From an uncultured eubacterium 1-6 (GTDB lineage Bacteria; Bacillota; Clostridia; Lachnospirales; Lachnospiraceae): 64,000 nt of DNA. Below are positions 1 to 7,829 of the stretch, one piece after another; position 1 is the stretch's first letter, and each line of letters opens with the position of its first letter. The DNA is taken from NCBI GenBank assembly GCA_903789595.1, contig CAIFEZ010000007.1, positions 53,523-117,522 on the forward strand, in the 5' to 3' direction. A program made the translations under genes and the position numbers. The notes below the pieces were generated by a model that saw only the letters and a program-made list of their open reading frames with translations, did no database searches and had not been told where the DNA came from.

Positions 1-22
1 AGGACTGGTCGAAGCCGTTACT

Positions 23-413
23 GATGGTACATTAGCAGCGCGATTACCATCGAGATCGTCCAAAGTCATTTCTGATGGTACTAGAGCCATCGCGATTACC
101 ATCGAGACAGGCCAAAGTCGTTTCTGATGGTACTAGAGCCACCGTGATTACCATCGAGACCGGCCAAAGTCGTTTCTGATGGTACTAGAGCCACCGCGAT
201 TACCATCGAGACAGACCAAAGTCGTTTCTGATGGTACTAGAGCCACCGTGATTACCATCAGGACTGGTCGAAGCCGTTACTGATGGTACATTAGCAGCGC
301 GATTACCATCGAGACCGGCCGGAAGCGTTACTGATGGTACATTAGCAGCGCGATTACCATCGAGATCGGCCAAAGTCATTTCTGATGGTACATGCGTCAC
401 CGCGTGTACCATC
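23..413. repeat. Tandem array of eight 51/52-bp hairpin units
   Basis: Eight units begin at 23, 74, 126, 178, 230, 282, 333 and 384. Each contains GATGGTA and, about 15 nt later, TACCATC, so each unit can fold into a 7-bp stem. The part between the hairpins (core GGCCAAAGTCGTTTC or GGTCGAAGCCGTTAC) also repeats, so there are no unique spacers and this is not a CRISPR. The mix of 51- and 52-bp periods breaks any reading frame, so a repetitive protein is unlikely. The array may continue beyond the left edge of the window. Function unknown. Confidence 0.9.
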
Positions 414-505
414 CCTCAGTCAGAAATAAAAATTTGATGGTAACCCTTCCCGGAAACAAAGTTTGATAACATTCACACCGGTGCTTTTCTGGCTATAGCA
501 AATAG

Positions 506-552
506 AAAGAGACTGCCGCACAGACAATTGTATCTGTACGGCAGTCTCTTTT
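506..552 (-). terminator. Intrinsic terminator of the fucU/rbsD-like gene
   Basis: AAAGAGACTGCCG (506-518) pairs with CGGCAGTCTCTTT (539-551) around an AT-rich loop. It lies downstream of the minus-strand mutarotase gene and has A/T runs on both sides, so it could work in either direction. The right arm is partly repeated at 563-576 (GGCAGTCTCTTTT). Confidence 0.75.
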
Positions 553-747
553 CGGCTTTGTATGGCAGTCTCTTTTCGACTGCTGTAATAATACTATTTT
601 CTGCTTGTATGCTTCTTGTATATTGCTCGCATGTTTCCTGTATACTTTTTACATGCTTCTTGGATTCTTCTTATATTCTTCTTATATTCTGCCCAATAAG
701 CTGCTGCTCAATAATCGGCCCTTTTCAGAGCGTCGATCATGCGCAGA

Positions 748-1218
748 TCACTTTTTATAAGGTGCCGGCTGCATATCCGGTGTCACAACGCCCTTCTGCA
801 GCATGATGTTTGCGTAGAGGGCAGTCTCGCCGGTGGAGATGACACAGTAAGCGGTCTTCTCTGTCTCCTCGTAGAACTTGAATCTCTCGATTGTGCCGAT
901 GGCGTCGGCTCCGCGCTTGTCGTACTTTGCGACGATCTCCTTGTAGGTATCCCAGATCGGCGTCTCAACGTTGTCGCCGGGCATAACCTCCATCAGGTTT
1001 ACCGGATGCTCCACATAGGGATCGAGCGGGAAGAGCTGGAGAATCGCGTCAAGGATCTCGGGTACGCCGTGCCCGTCCATGCGGACGATGACCGCGTTCT
1101 TTCCCTTGGTCGGAACCGGGAAATTTCCGTCGCTGATTACCAGACGGTCGGAATGTCCCATTTCACAGATGACCTTCAGAAGCTCGGGCGGCAGGATTGC
1201 CGGTACATTTTTTAACAT
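748..1218 (-). CDS. fucU: RbsD/FucU-family sugar mutarotase
   Basis: A 156-residue protein beginning MLKNVPAILPPELLKVICEM, which matches the RbsD/FucU family: conserved start, then GHSDRLVISDGNFP near residues 21-34 with the catalytic-type His and Asp. The family interconverts pyranose/furanose forms or anomers of free sugars such as L-fucose or D-ribose in the cytoplasm. I chose the start at 1218 because an AAGGAG ribosome binding site sits just upstream; the longer frame back to 1305 has none. The gene is divergent from the aldolase operon and shares its operator region. A mutarotase next to a reductase and kinases fits a pathway that starts from a free aldose. FucU or RbsD substrate identity cannot be decided from sequence alone. 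Confidence 0.85.
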   Translation of the reverse strand: MLKNVPAILPPELLKVICEMGHSDRLVISDGNFPVPTKGKNAVIVRMDGHGVPEILDAILQLFPLDPYVEHPVNLMEVMPGDNVETPIWDTYKEIVAKYDKRGADAIGTIERFKFYEETEKTAYCVISTGETALYANIMLQKGVVTPDMQPAPYKK

Positions 1219-1276
1219 AGTAAAAACTCCTTTCTCTATGGTGGTGTACACCATGCTTATATAGTTTGCTGACCCT

Positions 1277-1305
1277 ATTTTAACGTCTTTCCGGGGACAA
1301 TTCAA
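1277..1305 (-). promoter_or_regulatory. Sigma-A promoter of the mutarotase gene
   Basis: Read on the minus strand: -35 TTGAAT (1305-1300), 17-bp spacer, -10 TAAAAT (1282-1277). The GAAACGTTTC operator lies 10-20 bp upstream of this -35 box. Confidence 0.65.
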
Positions 1306-1314
1306 TAGAAAAAT

Positions 1315-1324
1315 GAAACGTTTC
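1315..1324. promoter_or_regulatory. RbsR-like LacI operator core GAAACGTTTC
   Basis: A perfect 10-bp palindrome in the divergent promoter region. The same core occurs at 46717-46726 in front of the ABC importer and, with one end base changed, at 45524-45533 in front of the LacI gene at 45586. It differs from a CcpA cre site, whose half-sites are spaced two bases wider. Confidence 0.6.
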
Positions 1325-1332
1325 GCTTAAAA

Positions 1333-1408
1333 CCGAATCGATTCGGAAAAAGTGATTGACAAGGGTATGGGGGCATACTATAATGAAATCAAAACCGAAA
1401 CGATTCGG
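1333..1408. promoter_or_regulatory. Paired LacI-type operators flanking the aldolase promoter
   Basis: CCGAATCGATTCGG at 1333-1346 is a perfect 14-bp palindrome. CCGAAACGATTCGG at 1395-1408 is the same site with one mismatched pair. Their centres are 62 bp apart and they bracket the promoter: one is upstream of the -35 box, the other just downstream of the expected transcription start. This is the usual geometry for repression by a LacI dimer pair or loop. The likely binder is the LacI protein encoded at 2591-3634. Confidence 0.75.
1356..1384 (+). promoter_or_regulatory. Consensus sigma-A promoter of the aldolase operon
   Basis: TTGACA at 1356-1361, exactly 17 bp, then TATAAT at 1379-1384. 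Both boxes match the consensus fully, so tight repression by the flanking operators would be expected. Confidence 0.88.
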
Positions 1409-1466
1409 CCTGCCGGAGCTGATCCTGCGGACTCTGAATGGGTATGATTACAAGGAGGGTAATTAC

Positions 1467-2324
1467 ATGGCACTCGTTACTTCGAAACAGATGCTTCTGG
1501 ATGCGCAGAAGGGACATTACGCAGTCGGCGCTTTTAACGCTGAGAATATGGAGATGGTTCAGGCAATCGTACAGGCCGCCGAGGAACTGAAGGCACCGGT
1601 TATGATTCAGACCACCGGGGGCACGCTGAAGTATGCCACTCCGAAGATGTTCGCAAATATGGTGAAGGCGGTCGCGGAGACTGCCAGTGTACCGGTATGC
1701 ATTCACCTCGATCACGGCCCGAGCTTTGATATGGCCGTGAAGTGCATTGTCGCTGGTTACACATCTGTTATGATTGATGGCTCAAAGCTTCCATTCGAGG
1801 AGAACATCGCTGTCAGCAAGAAGGTGGCTGACATGGCGGCAGCGGTCGGCATCCCGACGGAGGCTGAGCTCGGCAAGGTCGGCGGCAAGGAGGACGACAC
1901 CGTTTCTTCCGGAGACGATATCTATACCGATCCGCAGCAGGCGAAGGAATTCGCGGAGCGCACGGGCATTTCCTCGCTTGCGGTGGGAATCGGAACCGCT
2001 CACGGCTTCTACAAGGGAACGCCGGTTCTGGATGTGAACCGTCTGGCCGAGATCCGCGAGGTGGTGGAGGTTCCGCTTGTTCTGCATGGCGCTTCCGGTC
2101 TTACGGATGAACAGGTGAGAAGCTGTGTCGAGAGAGGCATCTGCAAGGTTAACTTTGCGACGGAGCTGCGGAAGGCATACACAGATGCTGTGAAGAAATA
2201 CATCAGCGAGGATCCCGATGTATTCGATCCGAAGAAGTATCAGGCAGCCGGAAGAGCAGCGGTTGTGGAGCAGGTGAAGTACCGCATGAAGGTCTGCGGC
2301 TGCGACGGCAAGGCGGAGATCTGA
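1467..2324 (+). CDS. Class II ketose-bisphosphate aldolase (GatY/KbaY/FbaA type)
   Basis: A 285-residue zinc-dependent aldolase. Visible motifs: IHLDHG with Asp82 and zinc ligand His83, EAELG with Glu134, TAHG with His179 and LHGASG with His208. The family cleaves fructose-1,6- or tagatose-1,6-bisphosphate into dihydroxyacetone phosphate and glyceraldehyde-3-phosphate in the cytosol. I chose the start at 1467 because AAGGAGGG lies 7 nt upstream and MALVTSKQML matches family N-termini; the frame extends back to 1356, inside the promoter. It is first in the operon that continues with the regulator, kinase, dehydrogenase and PfkB genes. Next to a GatD-like dehydrogenase, tagatose bisphosphate is the likelier substrate, but this is inference. 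Confidence 0.9.
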   Translation: MALVTSKQMLLDAQKGHYAVGAFNAENMEMVQAIVQAAEELKAPVMIQTTGGTLKYATPKMFANMVKAVAETASVPVCIHLDHGPSFDMAVKCIVAGYTSVMIDGSKLPFEENIAVSKKVADMAAAVGIPTEAELGKVGGKEDDTVSSGDDIYTDPQQAKEFAERTGISSLAVGIGTAHGFYKGTPVLDVNRLAEIREVVEVPLVLHGASGLTDEQVRSCVERGICKVNFATELRKAYTDAVKKYISEDPDVFDPKKYQAAGRAAVVEQVKYRMKVCGCDGKAEI

Positions 2325-2495
2325 GACCGGACGGCTCCGAAATGAAACGGGCGAGCTGAGACGGTGCGGCTCCGAAAGGAAACGGGCGAGCTGAGACGGT
2401 GCAGCTCCGAAAGGAAACGGGCGAGCTGAGACGGTACAGCTCCGAAATGAAACGAGCGAGCTGAGACGGTGCGGCTCCGGAATGAGACAGAAGCG
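2321..2495. repeat. Five 35-bp tandem repeats starting at the aldolase stop codon
   Basis: Units begin at 2321, 2356, 2391, 2426 and 2461, each starting CTGAGAC and containing GGCTCCGAAA and GAAACGGGCGAG with small changes. The first unit includes the aldolase TGA. The array fills most of the gap to the LacI gene. Confidence 0.9.
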
Positions 2496-2590
2496 CTGGG
2501 AGCAAAGGTGAGCAGATCCGGATGAATCATCATCGGGTGTCTGCCAGGAAGCTCTGGAAGAAAAGGGCCGGAAGTCGGAAGGGAGGCATT

Positions 2591-3634
2591 ATGGCGGCTA
2601 CGGTAAAGGACATTGCGGCAAGAGCCGGGTGCGGTGTAGCAACGGTCTCCTCCTATCTGAACGGCGGAAATGTGCGGCCGAAGAACCGGGCGAAAATCGA
2701 GGCGGCGATCGGTGAACTTCACTATGAGGTGAATGAGACGGCGCGGCAGCTGAAGACGAACCGGACGAAGATGATCGGCGCGGTGATTCCAGAGCTGAAC
2801 AGCACCTTCTGCGCGCGGGTCCTGAGTGAAATCGAGGATATTCTCCGCCAGCACGGCTATGCGATGCTGGTATGCGACTGCCGGACCGACAGCGCGAGAG
2901 AAAAGGAAGCCGTCGATTTTCTTCTGAAGCGTAGGGTGGACGGCCTGGTGGTGCTGCCGGTCGACGCGACCGGGAACAACCTCCGGAAGTTCATCCGGAC
3001 GGAAAAACCCGTGGTGCTGATTGACCGTCAGATCGAGGGACTGGATGTGGATTCGGTCTGCGTGGACAACCGGGCGGCGATCGGCTCGGCAGTGGATCTT
3101 CTGGTGCAGAAGGGCCACACGCACATCGGAATGATCGCCGGACCGGAGGAGATCAATGCGGCGCGGCAGAGGATGAAAGGATACCGGGAGGCGTGTGAGC
3201 GAAACGGTATCGTCTGCGCGGAGGATTACATCTTTCATGGAGACGATTCGATTGAAAGCGGGACGCGCGGCATCGAGACGCTTCGGAGCATGCATCCGGA
3301 GATGACGGCGGTGGTGATTTCTAATTACCGGATGACGATGGGGGCCATGATCGGCGCCAACGAATCCGGAATTGAGATCCCGCGGCAGCTTTCCGTAGTG
3401 GGATTCGACAACCCGCAGTTTGCGCGAGCAGTGCATCCCAGACTGACAATCATCAATCAGCCGGTCGATGAGATCGGCGAGAAGGCGGCGGAGATCATGC
3501 TGCAGCGGCTCGGCGAGATCGGGGATACAGAGGACGACGAATCTGAACCGGCGGCGCGCAGACACATCTGGCTCGGGACAACAATCCTGAACGGAAAGTC
3601 GGTTCTTGATTTAAATGATACGGGACGCAGGTGA
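2591..3634 (+). CDS. LacI-family transcriptional regulator
   Basis: A 347-residue repressor: N-terminal helix-turn-helix (residues 4-25, VKDIAARAGCGVATVSSYLN) and hinge, followed by a periplasmic-binding-protein-like sensor domain (MIGAVIPELNSTFCARVLSEI onward). The start at 2591 has GGGAGGC 4 nt upstream; the frame is open from 2522 without a better site. The gene lies inside the operon it presumably controls. The DNA-binding domain resembles the LacI protein at 45586 (both have YLNGGNVxPKNRxKI), so the two are probably paralogues with related operators. The paired CCGAATCGATTCGG sites near 1333 and 1395 are its best candidate targets. The inducer is unknown; a sugar, hexitol or phosphorylated intermediate of this pathway is likely. 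Confidence 0.88.
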   Translation: MAATVKDIAARAGCGVATVSSYLNGGNVRPKNRAKIEAAIGELHYEVNETARQLKTNRTKMIGAVIPELNSTFCARVLSEIEDILRQHGYAMLVCDCRTDSAREKEAVDFLLKRRVDGLVVLPVDATGNNLRKFIRTEKPVVLIDRQIEGLDVDSVCVDNRAAIGSAVDLLVQKGHTHIGMIAGPEEINAARQRMKGYREACERNGIVCAEDYIFHGDDSIESGTRGIETLRSMHPEMTAVVISNYRMTMGAMIGANESGIEIPRQLSVVGFDNPQFARAVHPRLTIINQPVDEIGEKAAEIMLQRLGEIGDTEDDESEPAARRHIWLGTTILNGKSVLDLNDTGRR

Positions 3635-3700
3635 GCGTCAAGCCGATTGAATGACAGGAGGTCGGGAGTTTTTCCTGAGCCGAACAAGGAGTAGAAAAGC

Positions 3701-5224
3701 ATGGGAGAGTTTTTACTGGGAATTGATATCGGAACGAGTGCCTGCAAGGTGGCGGTCTTTGACCGGTACGGCAAGGTGCAGGCATCCGCGACGGGAGATT
3801 ATCCGGTTTATTATCCGCATCCGGGCTGGGCGGAGCAGAACGCGGAGGACTGGTACCGCGGCGTCTGCGAGGCTCTGGCGAAGATCTGGGCCGGCGGCTT
3901 TGTGAAGCCGGAGGATATCTGCGGGATCGGCATTGACGGTCAGGGGTGGTCCGCCATTGCCCTGGACAAGGACGGGAAAAATCTGACAAATACGCCGATC
4001 TGGATGGATACCCGCGCGCAGTCCATTTGCGATCGGATCAATGCGCGGGTCGGAGAGGAACGGATTTTTCATCTGGCGGGCAATGCGCTTCAGCCGTCGT
4101 ACACCACGCCGAAGGTTCTCTGGTACAGGGAAAATCTTCCGGAGGTGTATGCGCACACGGACAAGATCCTGCACGCGAACGGATACATCGGATACCGTCT
4201 GACTGGGAAGATCACGGAGGATATCTGCGACGCCTACGGCTGGCACTGCTTCGATATGAGAAAGGGCGTCTGGGATTACGAGATGGCTTCCGAGATCGGC
4301 ATCCCGAGGCAGTTCCTGCCGGAGATCGTAAACTGTGATCAGGTGATAGGAAAAGTGACGGCGGCAGCGGCAAATGAGACCGGGCTTCTGGAGGGAACAC
4401 CGGTAGTCGCGGGCGGTCTTGACGCCGCGTGCGGAACGCTCGGTGCCGGCGTAATTCACGACGGTGACACACAGGAGCAGGGCGGACAGGCAGGCGGGAT
4501 GAGCGTCTGCCTGGACGAATATAAGGCCGACCCGAGGCTGATTCTCTCGTTCCACGTTATTCCGGGAAAATGGCTGCTGCAGGGCGGCACAACCGGAGGC
4601 GGCGGAGTGATGCGCTGGTTTGAGCGGGAATTTGCCGGAGAGGAGAGGCTTCTGGCGGAGAAAACCGGAGAATCCTCCCTCGTACAGCTGAATCACGAGG
4701 CGGAGAAGGTTGCGCCCGGATCAGACGGGCTTGTTTTTCTCCCTTATATGAGCGGTGAACGTTCGCCGATCTGGAATCCGGACGCCAAGGGTGTGTTCTA
4801 CGGGCTCGATTTCTCAAAGACAAAGGGGCACATGGTGCGCGCGTGCATGGAAGGTGTGGCATTCGCGCTCAGACACAATCTGGATGTGGCCGAAAAGGCC
4901 GGAGCGCGGGTCGAGGTGCTTCGCGCGATGGGCGGCTCGGCAAATTCACTGCTGTGGACGCAGATCAAGTCGGACATCACTGGAAAGCCGATCGTCGTTC
5001 CGTCTTCCGACACGGCCACGACACTGGGCGCGGTGATGCTGGCCGGCGTCGGCTGCGGATTTTATAAGGATTATGAAGAGGCGGTCTCCCTCACCGTTCA
5101 CGATACGAGAAGGCATGAGCCGGATCCCGGAAAGGCGGCTGTCTATCAGAAAAATTACGAGACATATCTGGAGCTCTACCGGGACCTCGAGGGGCTTATG
5201 AGACGAAACGGAAGCAACGGGTAA
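3701..5224 (+). CDS. FGGY-family carbohydrate kinase (xylulokinase-like)
   Basis: A 507-residue sugar kinase of the FGGY family. Visible: N-terminal phosphate-binding LLGIDIGTSACK (residues 5-16), the substrate-region segments GIGIDGQGWSA and TNTPIWMDTRA, the central GGLDAACGTLGAG adenosine-binding stretch and the C-terminal GGSANSLLWTQIKSDITGKP. Length is normal for xylulokinase-like members. The start at 3701 has AAGGAG 9 nt upstream. FGGY enzymes phosphorylate ketoses, aldoses or polyols in the cytosol. The neighbours (GatD-like hexitol-phosphate dehydrogenase, PfkB, aldolase) suggest a hexitol such as galactitol as the substrate, which would replace the usual PTS phosphorylation step. That assignment is inference; xylulose or another ketose remains possible. 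Confidence 0.85.
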   Translation: MGEFLLGIDIGTSACKVAVFDRYGKVQASATGDYPVYYPHPGWAEQNAEDWYRGVCEALAKIWAGGFVKPEDICGIGIDGQGWSAIALDKDGKNLTNTPIWMDTRAQSICDRINARVGEERIFHLAGNALQPSYTTPKVLWYRENLPEVYAHTDKILHANGYIGYRLTGKITEDICDAYGWHCFDMRKGVWDYEMASEIGIPRQFLPEIVNCDQVIGKVTAAAANETGLLEGTPVVAGGLDAACGTLGAGVIHDGDTQEQGGQAGGMSVCLDEYKADPRLILSFHVIPGKWLLQGGTTGGGGVMRWFEREFAGEERLLAEKTGESSLVQLNHEAEKVAPGSDGLVFLPYMSGERSPIWNPDAKGVFYGLDFSKTKGHMVRACMEGVAFALRHNLDVAEKAGARVEVLRAMGGSANSLLWTQIKSDITGKPIVVPSSDTATTLGAVMLAGVGCGFYKDYEEAVSLTVHDTRRHEPDPGKAAVYQKNYETYLELYRDLEGLMRRNGSNG

Positions 5225-5243
5225 TTCAGGGAAAATGACACAA

Positions 5244-5390
5244 TAAAGACACAGCGGGAAAAGCATCTGGCAATTCAAGAAGTAAAGACACAGCGGGAAA
5301 AGCATCTGGCAATTCAAGAAATAAAGACACAGCGGGAAAAGCATCTGCTAATTCAAGAAGTAAAGACACAGCGATAAAAGCAGCGGGTCA
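5244..5390. repeat. Four 39-bp tandem repeats
   Basis: Copies of a unit containing AAAGACACAGCGGGAAAAGC and CAATTCAAGAA lie at a strict 39-bp spacing (marker G at 5248, 5287, 5326 and 5365), with a decayed tail to about 5430. They fill most of the gap between the kinase and dehydrogenase genes. The antisense reading frame through them is an artefact of the 13-codon period. Confidence 0.9.
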
Positions 5391-5517
5391 AGACAAAAGA
5401 CATAGCGGGAAAAGCAGCGGAATAAGCAGCAGGAAAAAGAAACAGTCCGACAACATCAGAACAAGTATACATATATAAAATCAGTGCAAGTATAGATATA
5501 CTTCAGGAGGAATGATT

Positions 5518-6579
5518 ATGGCTACAATGATGAAAGCAGGCGTGGTACATGCGAGGGATGATCTTCGCTACGAGGATATTGAAAAGCCCGAGCCGAAGGC
5601 GGGAGAGGTTCTGATCAAAGTAAAATATACCGGAATCTGCGGCTCGGATGTGCCGAGAGTGAACGGAGACGCGTGTCATTTCTTCCCGAATGTTCTGGGG
5701 CATGAATTCTCCGGAATTGTGGAAGAGGTCGGAGAAGGCGTGACAAAGGTTGCGCCGGGAGACTACGTGGCAGGTGTGCCGCTGGTACCGTGCATGAAGT
5801 GCCCGGACTGCGCGAGAGGCGATTATTCCCTGTGCAAGCATTACAGCTTTATCGGCTCCCGCCAGTTCGGATCCTTTGCAGAGTACGTGTGCGTGCCGGA
5901 AATCAACGCGGTAAAATTCGACAAATCCATCTCCTTTGAGCAGGCGGCGCTGTTTGAGCCCGCGACCATTGCGCTTCACGGCCTGGAGAGAACGGGATAC
6001 AAGGGCGGTCATACAGTCGCGATTCTCGGCACCGGCCCGATCGGTATGCTGACGGCGCAGTGGGCGAAGATCTTCGGCGCGAAGAAGGTAGTGGTGTTTG
6101 ATATTGTTCCGGAAAAACTGGCGCTTGCTGAAGAACTCGGCGCGGACGCGGGAATCAACACGCTGGATGATGATTTTATGGATCAGGCGATGGCGCTGAC
6201 AGACGGCGTCGGCTATGACTATGTATATGAGACGGCGGGCAACACGATCACGATGAAGATGGCGTTTCAGCTTGCGGCGAACAAGGCCGGCGTATGCTTT
6301 ATCGGAACGCCGAAGAAGGAGCTGACCTTCACAGTGAGTGAGTGGGAGAATCTGAACCGGAAGGAATTCACCCTTACCGGGTCCTGGATGTCCTATTCGG
6401 CTCCGTTCCCGGGCCATGAGTGGACCGATGTAGCGCATTATTTTGCCACAGGTCAGCTGAAATACGATCCGAGGATGATCTGGAAGATTGTTCCGCTTTC
6501 CGGGATCGCGGACGCGTTCCAGTGGTATAAGGAGCGCGGCAAGGTAAAGGGTAAGATTCTGATTGATTCCGAGAAGTAA
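5518..6579 (+). CDS. gatD: Zinc alcohol dehydrogenase, galactitol-1-phosphate 5-dehydrogenase-like
   Basis: A 353-residue medium-chain dehydrogenase. Catalytic zinc residues Cys41 (GICGSD) and His62/Glu63 (GHEFSG) and the four structural zinc cysteines 92, 95, 98 and 106 are present, and a GTGPIG nucleotide-binding motif follows. Segments such as GHEFSGIVEEVGEGV, YSFIGSRQFGSFAEYV and GSWMSYSAPFPGHEW resemble E. coli GatD closely, more than generic sorbitol dehydrogenase. GatD oxidises galactitol-1-phosphate to tagatose-6-phosphate. AGGAGG ends at 5510, so the ATG at 5518 (7-nt spacing) is preferred over the ATG at 5512, which would leave one base. The 3' end is repeated downstream. The exact hexitol phosphate is not proven. 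Confidence 0.82.
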   Translation: MATMMKAGVVHARDDLRYEDIEKPEPKAGEVLIKVKYTGICGSDVPRVNGDACHFFPNVLGHEFSGIVEEVGEGVTKVAPGDYVAGVPLVPCMKCPDCARGDYSLCKHYSFIGSRQFGSFAEYVCVPEINAVKFDKSISFEQAALFEPATIALHGLERTGYKGGHTVAILGTGPIGMLTAQWAKIFGAKKVVVFDIVPEKLALAEELGADAGINTLDDDFMDQAMALTDGVGYDYVYETAGNTITMKMAFQLAANKAGVCFIGTPKKELTFTVSEWENLNRKEFTLTGSWMSYSAPFPGHEWTDVAHYFATGQLKYDPRMIWKIVPLSGIADAFQWYKERGKVKGKILIDSEK

Positions 6580-6628
6580 AAGAGAACCAGAAGAGAAGTA
6601 AAAGAGAAGTAAAAGAGAAGTAAAAGAA
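6567..6628. repeat. 11-bp tandem repeat of the dehydrogenase 3' end, including the stop codon
   Basis: The gene ends in GAGAAGTAA. The motif AGAGAAGTAAA recurs with an 11-bp period (the T of GAAGT is at 6577, 6599, 6610 and 6621, with one degenerate copy at 6588). It runs into the ribosome binding site of the next gene. Confidence 0.85.
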
Positions 6629-6638
6629 AGGAAATGGA

Positions 6639-7577
6639 ATGATACTGACTGTAACCGCCAATGCGGCGGTGGATACGAGATATGTCGTGGACCGCTTCGG
6701 CGTAAACGAGGTGAATCGGGTGAAGATCTGCGAGCGGTCTGCAGGCGGCAAAGGTCTGAATGTCTCCCGGGCGGCTCATATCGCCGGGGAGGAGATCCTG
6801 GCGACCGGTTTCCTCGGAGGCCATTCCGGCGAGTTCGTCCAGGAGCATCTGCACCGGGAGGGAATCCGGGAGGATTTTGTGTGGTGCAGCGGAGAAACCC
6901 GCTCCTGCATCAATATCTGGGATGAGGAGAACAAAACCCAGACCGAGTTCCTGGAACCCGGATTTGAGGCGACCGCGACGAATCAGGACGCGCTCGTCAG
7001 AACGTTTACCGAGCACATCTCGGACGCGGCGGTCGCGACGATCTCCGGTTCCATGCCCGCCGGCTGCGACAGCAGCCTGTACAAAAGGCTGATCGACGCG
7101 GGGCGCGCCGCCGGAAAGAGAGTGATTCTGGATACCAGCGGCAGCACACTGAAGGAATGCGTCGCGTACCGGCCGTTTATGATCAAGCCGAACATCGATG
7201 AGATTCAGATGCTGGTCGGGAGGACGCTGACGCCCGGGAACCGGGATGAGCTACTGCAGGCCGCGGGTGAGCTTCACGCAAAAGGCATTCCGACCGTAGT
7301 GATCTCGCTGGGAAGCGCCGGCTCTCTGATGTCCTGTGAAGAAGGGGTGTATGAGGCGCATGTACCGAAGATTGACGCGGTGAATACCGTCGGCTGCGGA
7401 GATTCCATGATCGGGGGTTTTGCCGCGGGCATCTCCCGCGGTCTGGACATGAAGGACTGCCTGCGGCTTGCGAGCGCGATATCGGCGGCAAGCGCAATGA
7501 CCGATAAGACCGGATTTTTCCGCATGGAGGATATGAGGGAGATCCGGGAGCGCGTAGAGATCATCCGTGTACGGTGA
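6639..7577 (+). CDS. PfkB-family phosphosugar kinase (1-phosphofructokinase / tagatose-6-phosphate kinase)
   Basis: A 312-residue ribokinase-fold enzyme of the FruK/LacC branch: it starts MILTVTANAAVDTRY, has AGGKGLNVSRA near residues 35-45 and the signature NTVGCGDSMIGGFAAG with catalytic Asp255. The usual alanine of the GAGD motif is a cysteine here. This branch phosphorylates fructose-1-phosphate or tagatose-6-phosphate to the 1,6-bisphosphate using ATP. After a GatD-like enzyme, tagatose-6-phosphate is the natural substrate, and its product would feed the class II aldolase of the same cluster. The start at 6639 has AAAGGA upstream within the repeat region. Product assignment within FruK/LacC is uncertain. 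Confidence 0.87.
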   Translation: MILTVTANAAVDTRYVVDRFGVNEVNRVKICERSAGGKGLNVSRAAHIAGEEILATGFLGGHSGEFVQEHLHREGIREDFVWCSGETRSCINIWDEENKTQTEFLEPGFEATATNQDALVRTFTEHISDAAVATISGSMPAGCDSSLYKRLIDAGRAAGKRVILDTSGSTLKECVAYRPFMIKPNIDEIQMLVGRTLTPGNRDELLQAAGELHAKGIPTVVISLGSAGSLMSCEEGVYEAHVPKIDAVNTVGCGDSMIGGFAAGISRGLDMKDCLRLASAISAASAMTDKTGFFRMEDMREIRERVEIIRVR

Positions 7578-7589
7578 AGCGGTATCGGA

Positions 7590-7790
7590 TGCTGAAGTAC
7601 GCTGCTGATGAAATTTCAGATCCGGGTGTATGCTTCTGATAAATTTCAGATTCGGAGGCATGCTTCTGATGAAATCATTTATGCGGAAGTATGCTGCTGA
7701 TGAAATTTCAGATCCGGGTGTATGCTTTTGATGAAATTTTCAATGCGAGAGTATGATACTGATGATATGATCAGATGTGGGTGTATGCTG
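7590..7790. repeat. Six or more imperfect 30/31-bp tandem repeats
   Basis: A unit with GTATGCTGCTGATGAAATTTC and AGATCCGGGT-like parts recurs at 30- or 31-bp spacing (CTGAT marker at 7606, 7636, 7666, 7697, 7728 and 7759), increasingly degenerate rightwards. It fills the gap between the PfkB and aldo/keto reductase genes. Confidence 0.85.
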
Positions 7791-7829
7791 AGGATAACAT
7801 TTTATTTTATACAAGAGGAGGTATGAGAA

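Noticed and set aside
200-412. Repetitive 70-residue protein on the minus strand
   Set aside because: The period changes between 51 and 52 bp, there is no ribosome binding site, and the sequence is only the hairpin array read as protein.
23-413. CRISPR array
   Set aside because: Repeats are 51/52 bp with repeated linkers and no unique spacers, and no cas genes are in the window.
1315-1324. CcpA cre site
   Set aside because: The half-sites GAAAC/GTTTC are spaced two bases closer than in cre, and the same core sits at the LacI-controlled importer.
2240-3565. 441-codon frame opposite the LacI gene
   Set aside because: It is a shadow of the GC-rich LacI gene and the 35-bp repeats; the plus-strand gene has clear family motifs and a ribosome binding site.
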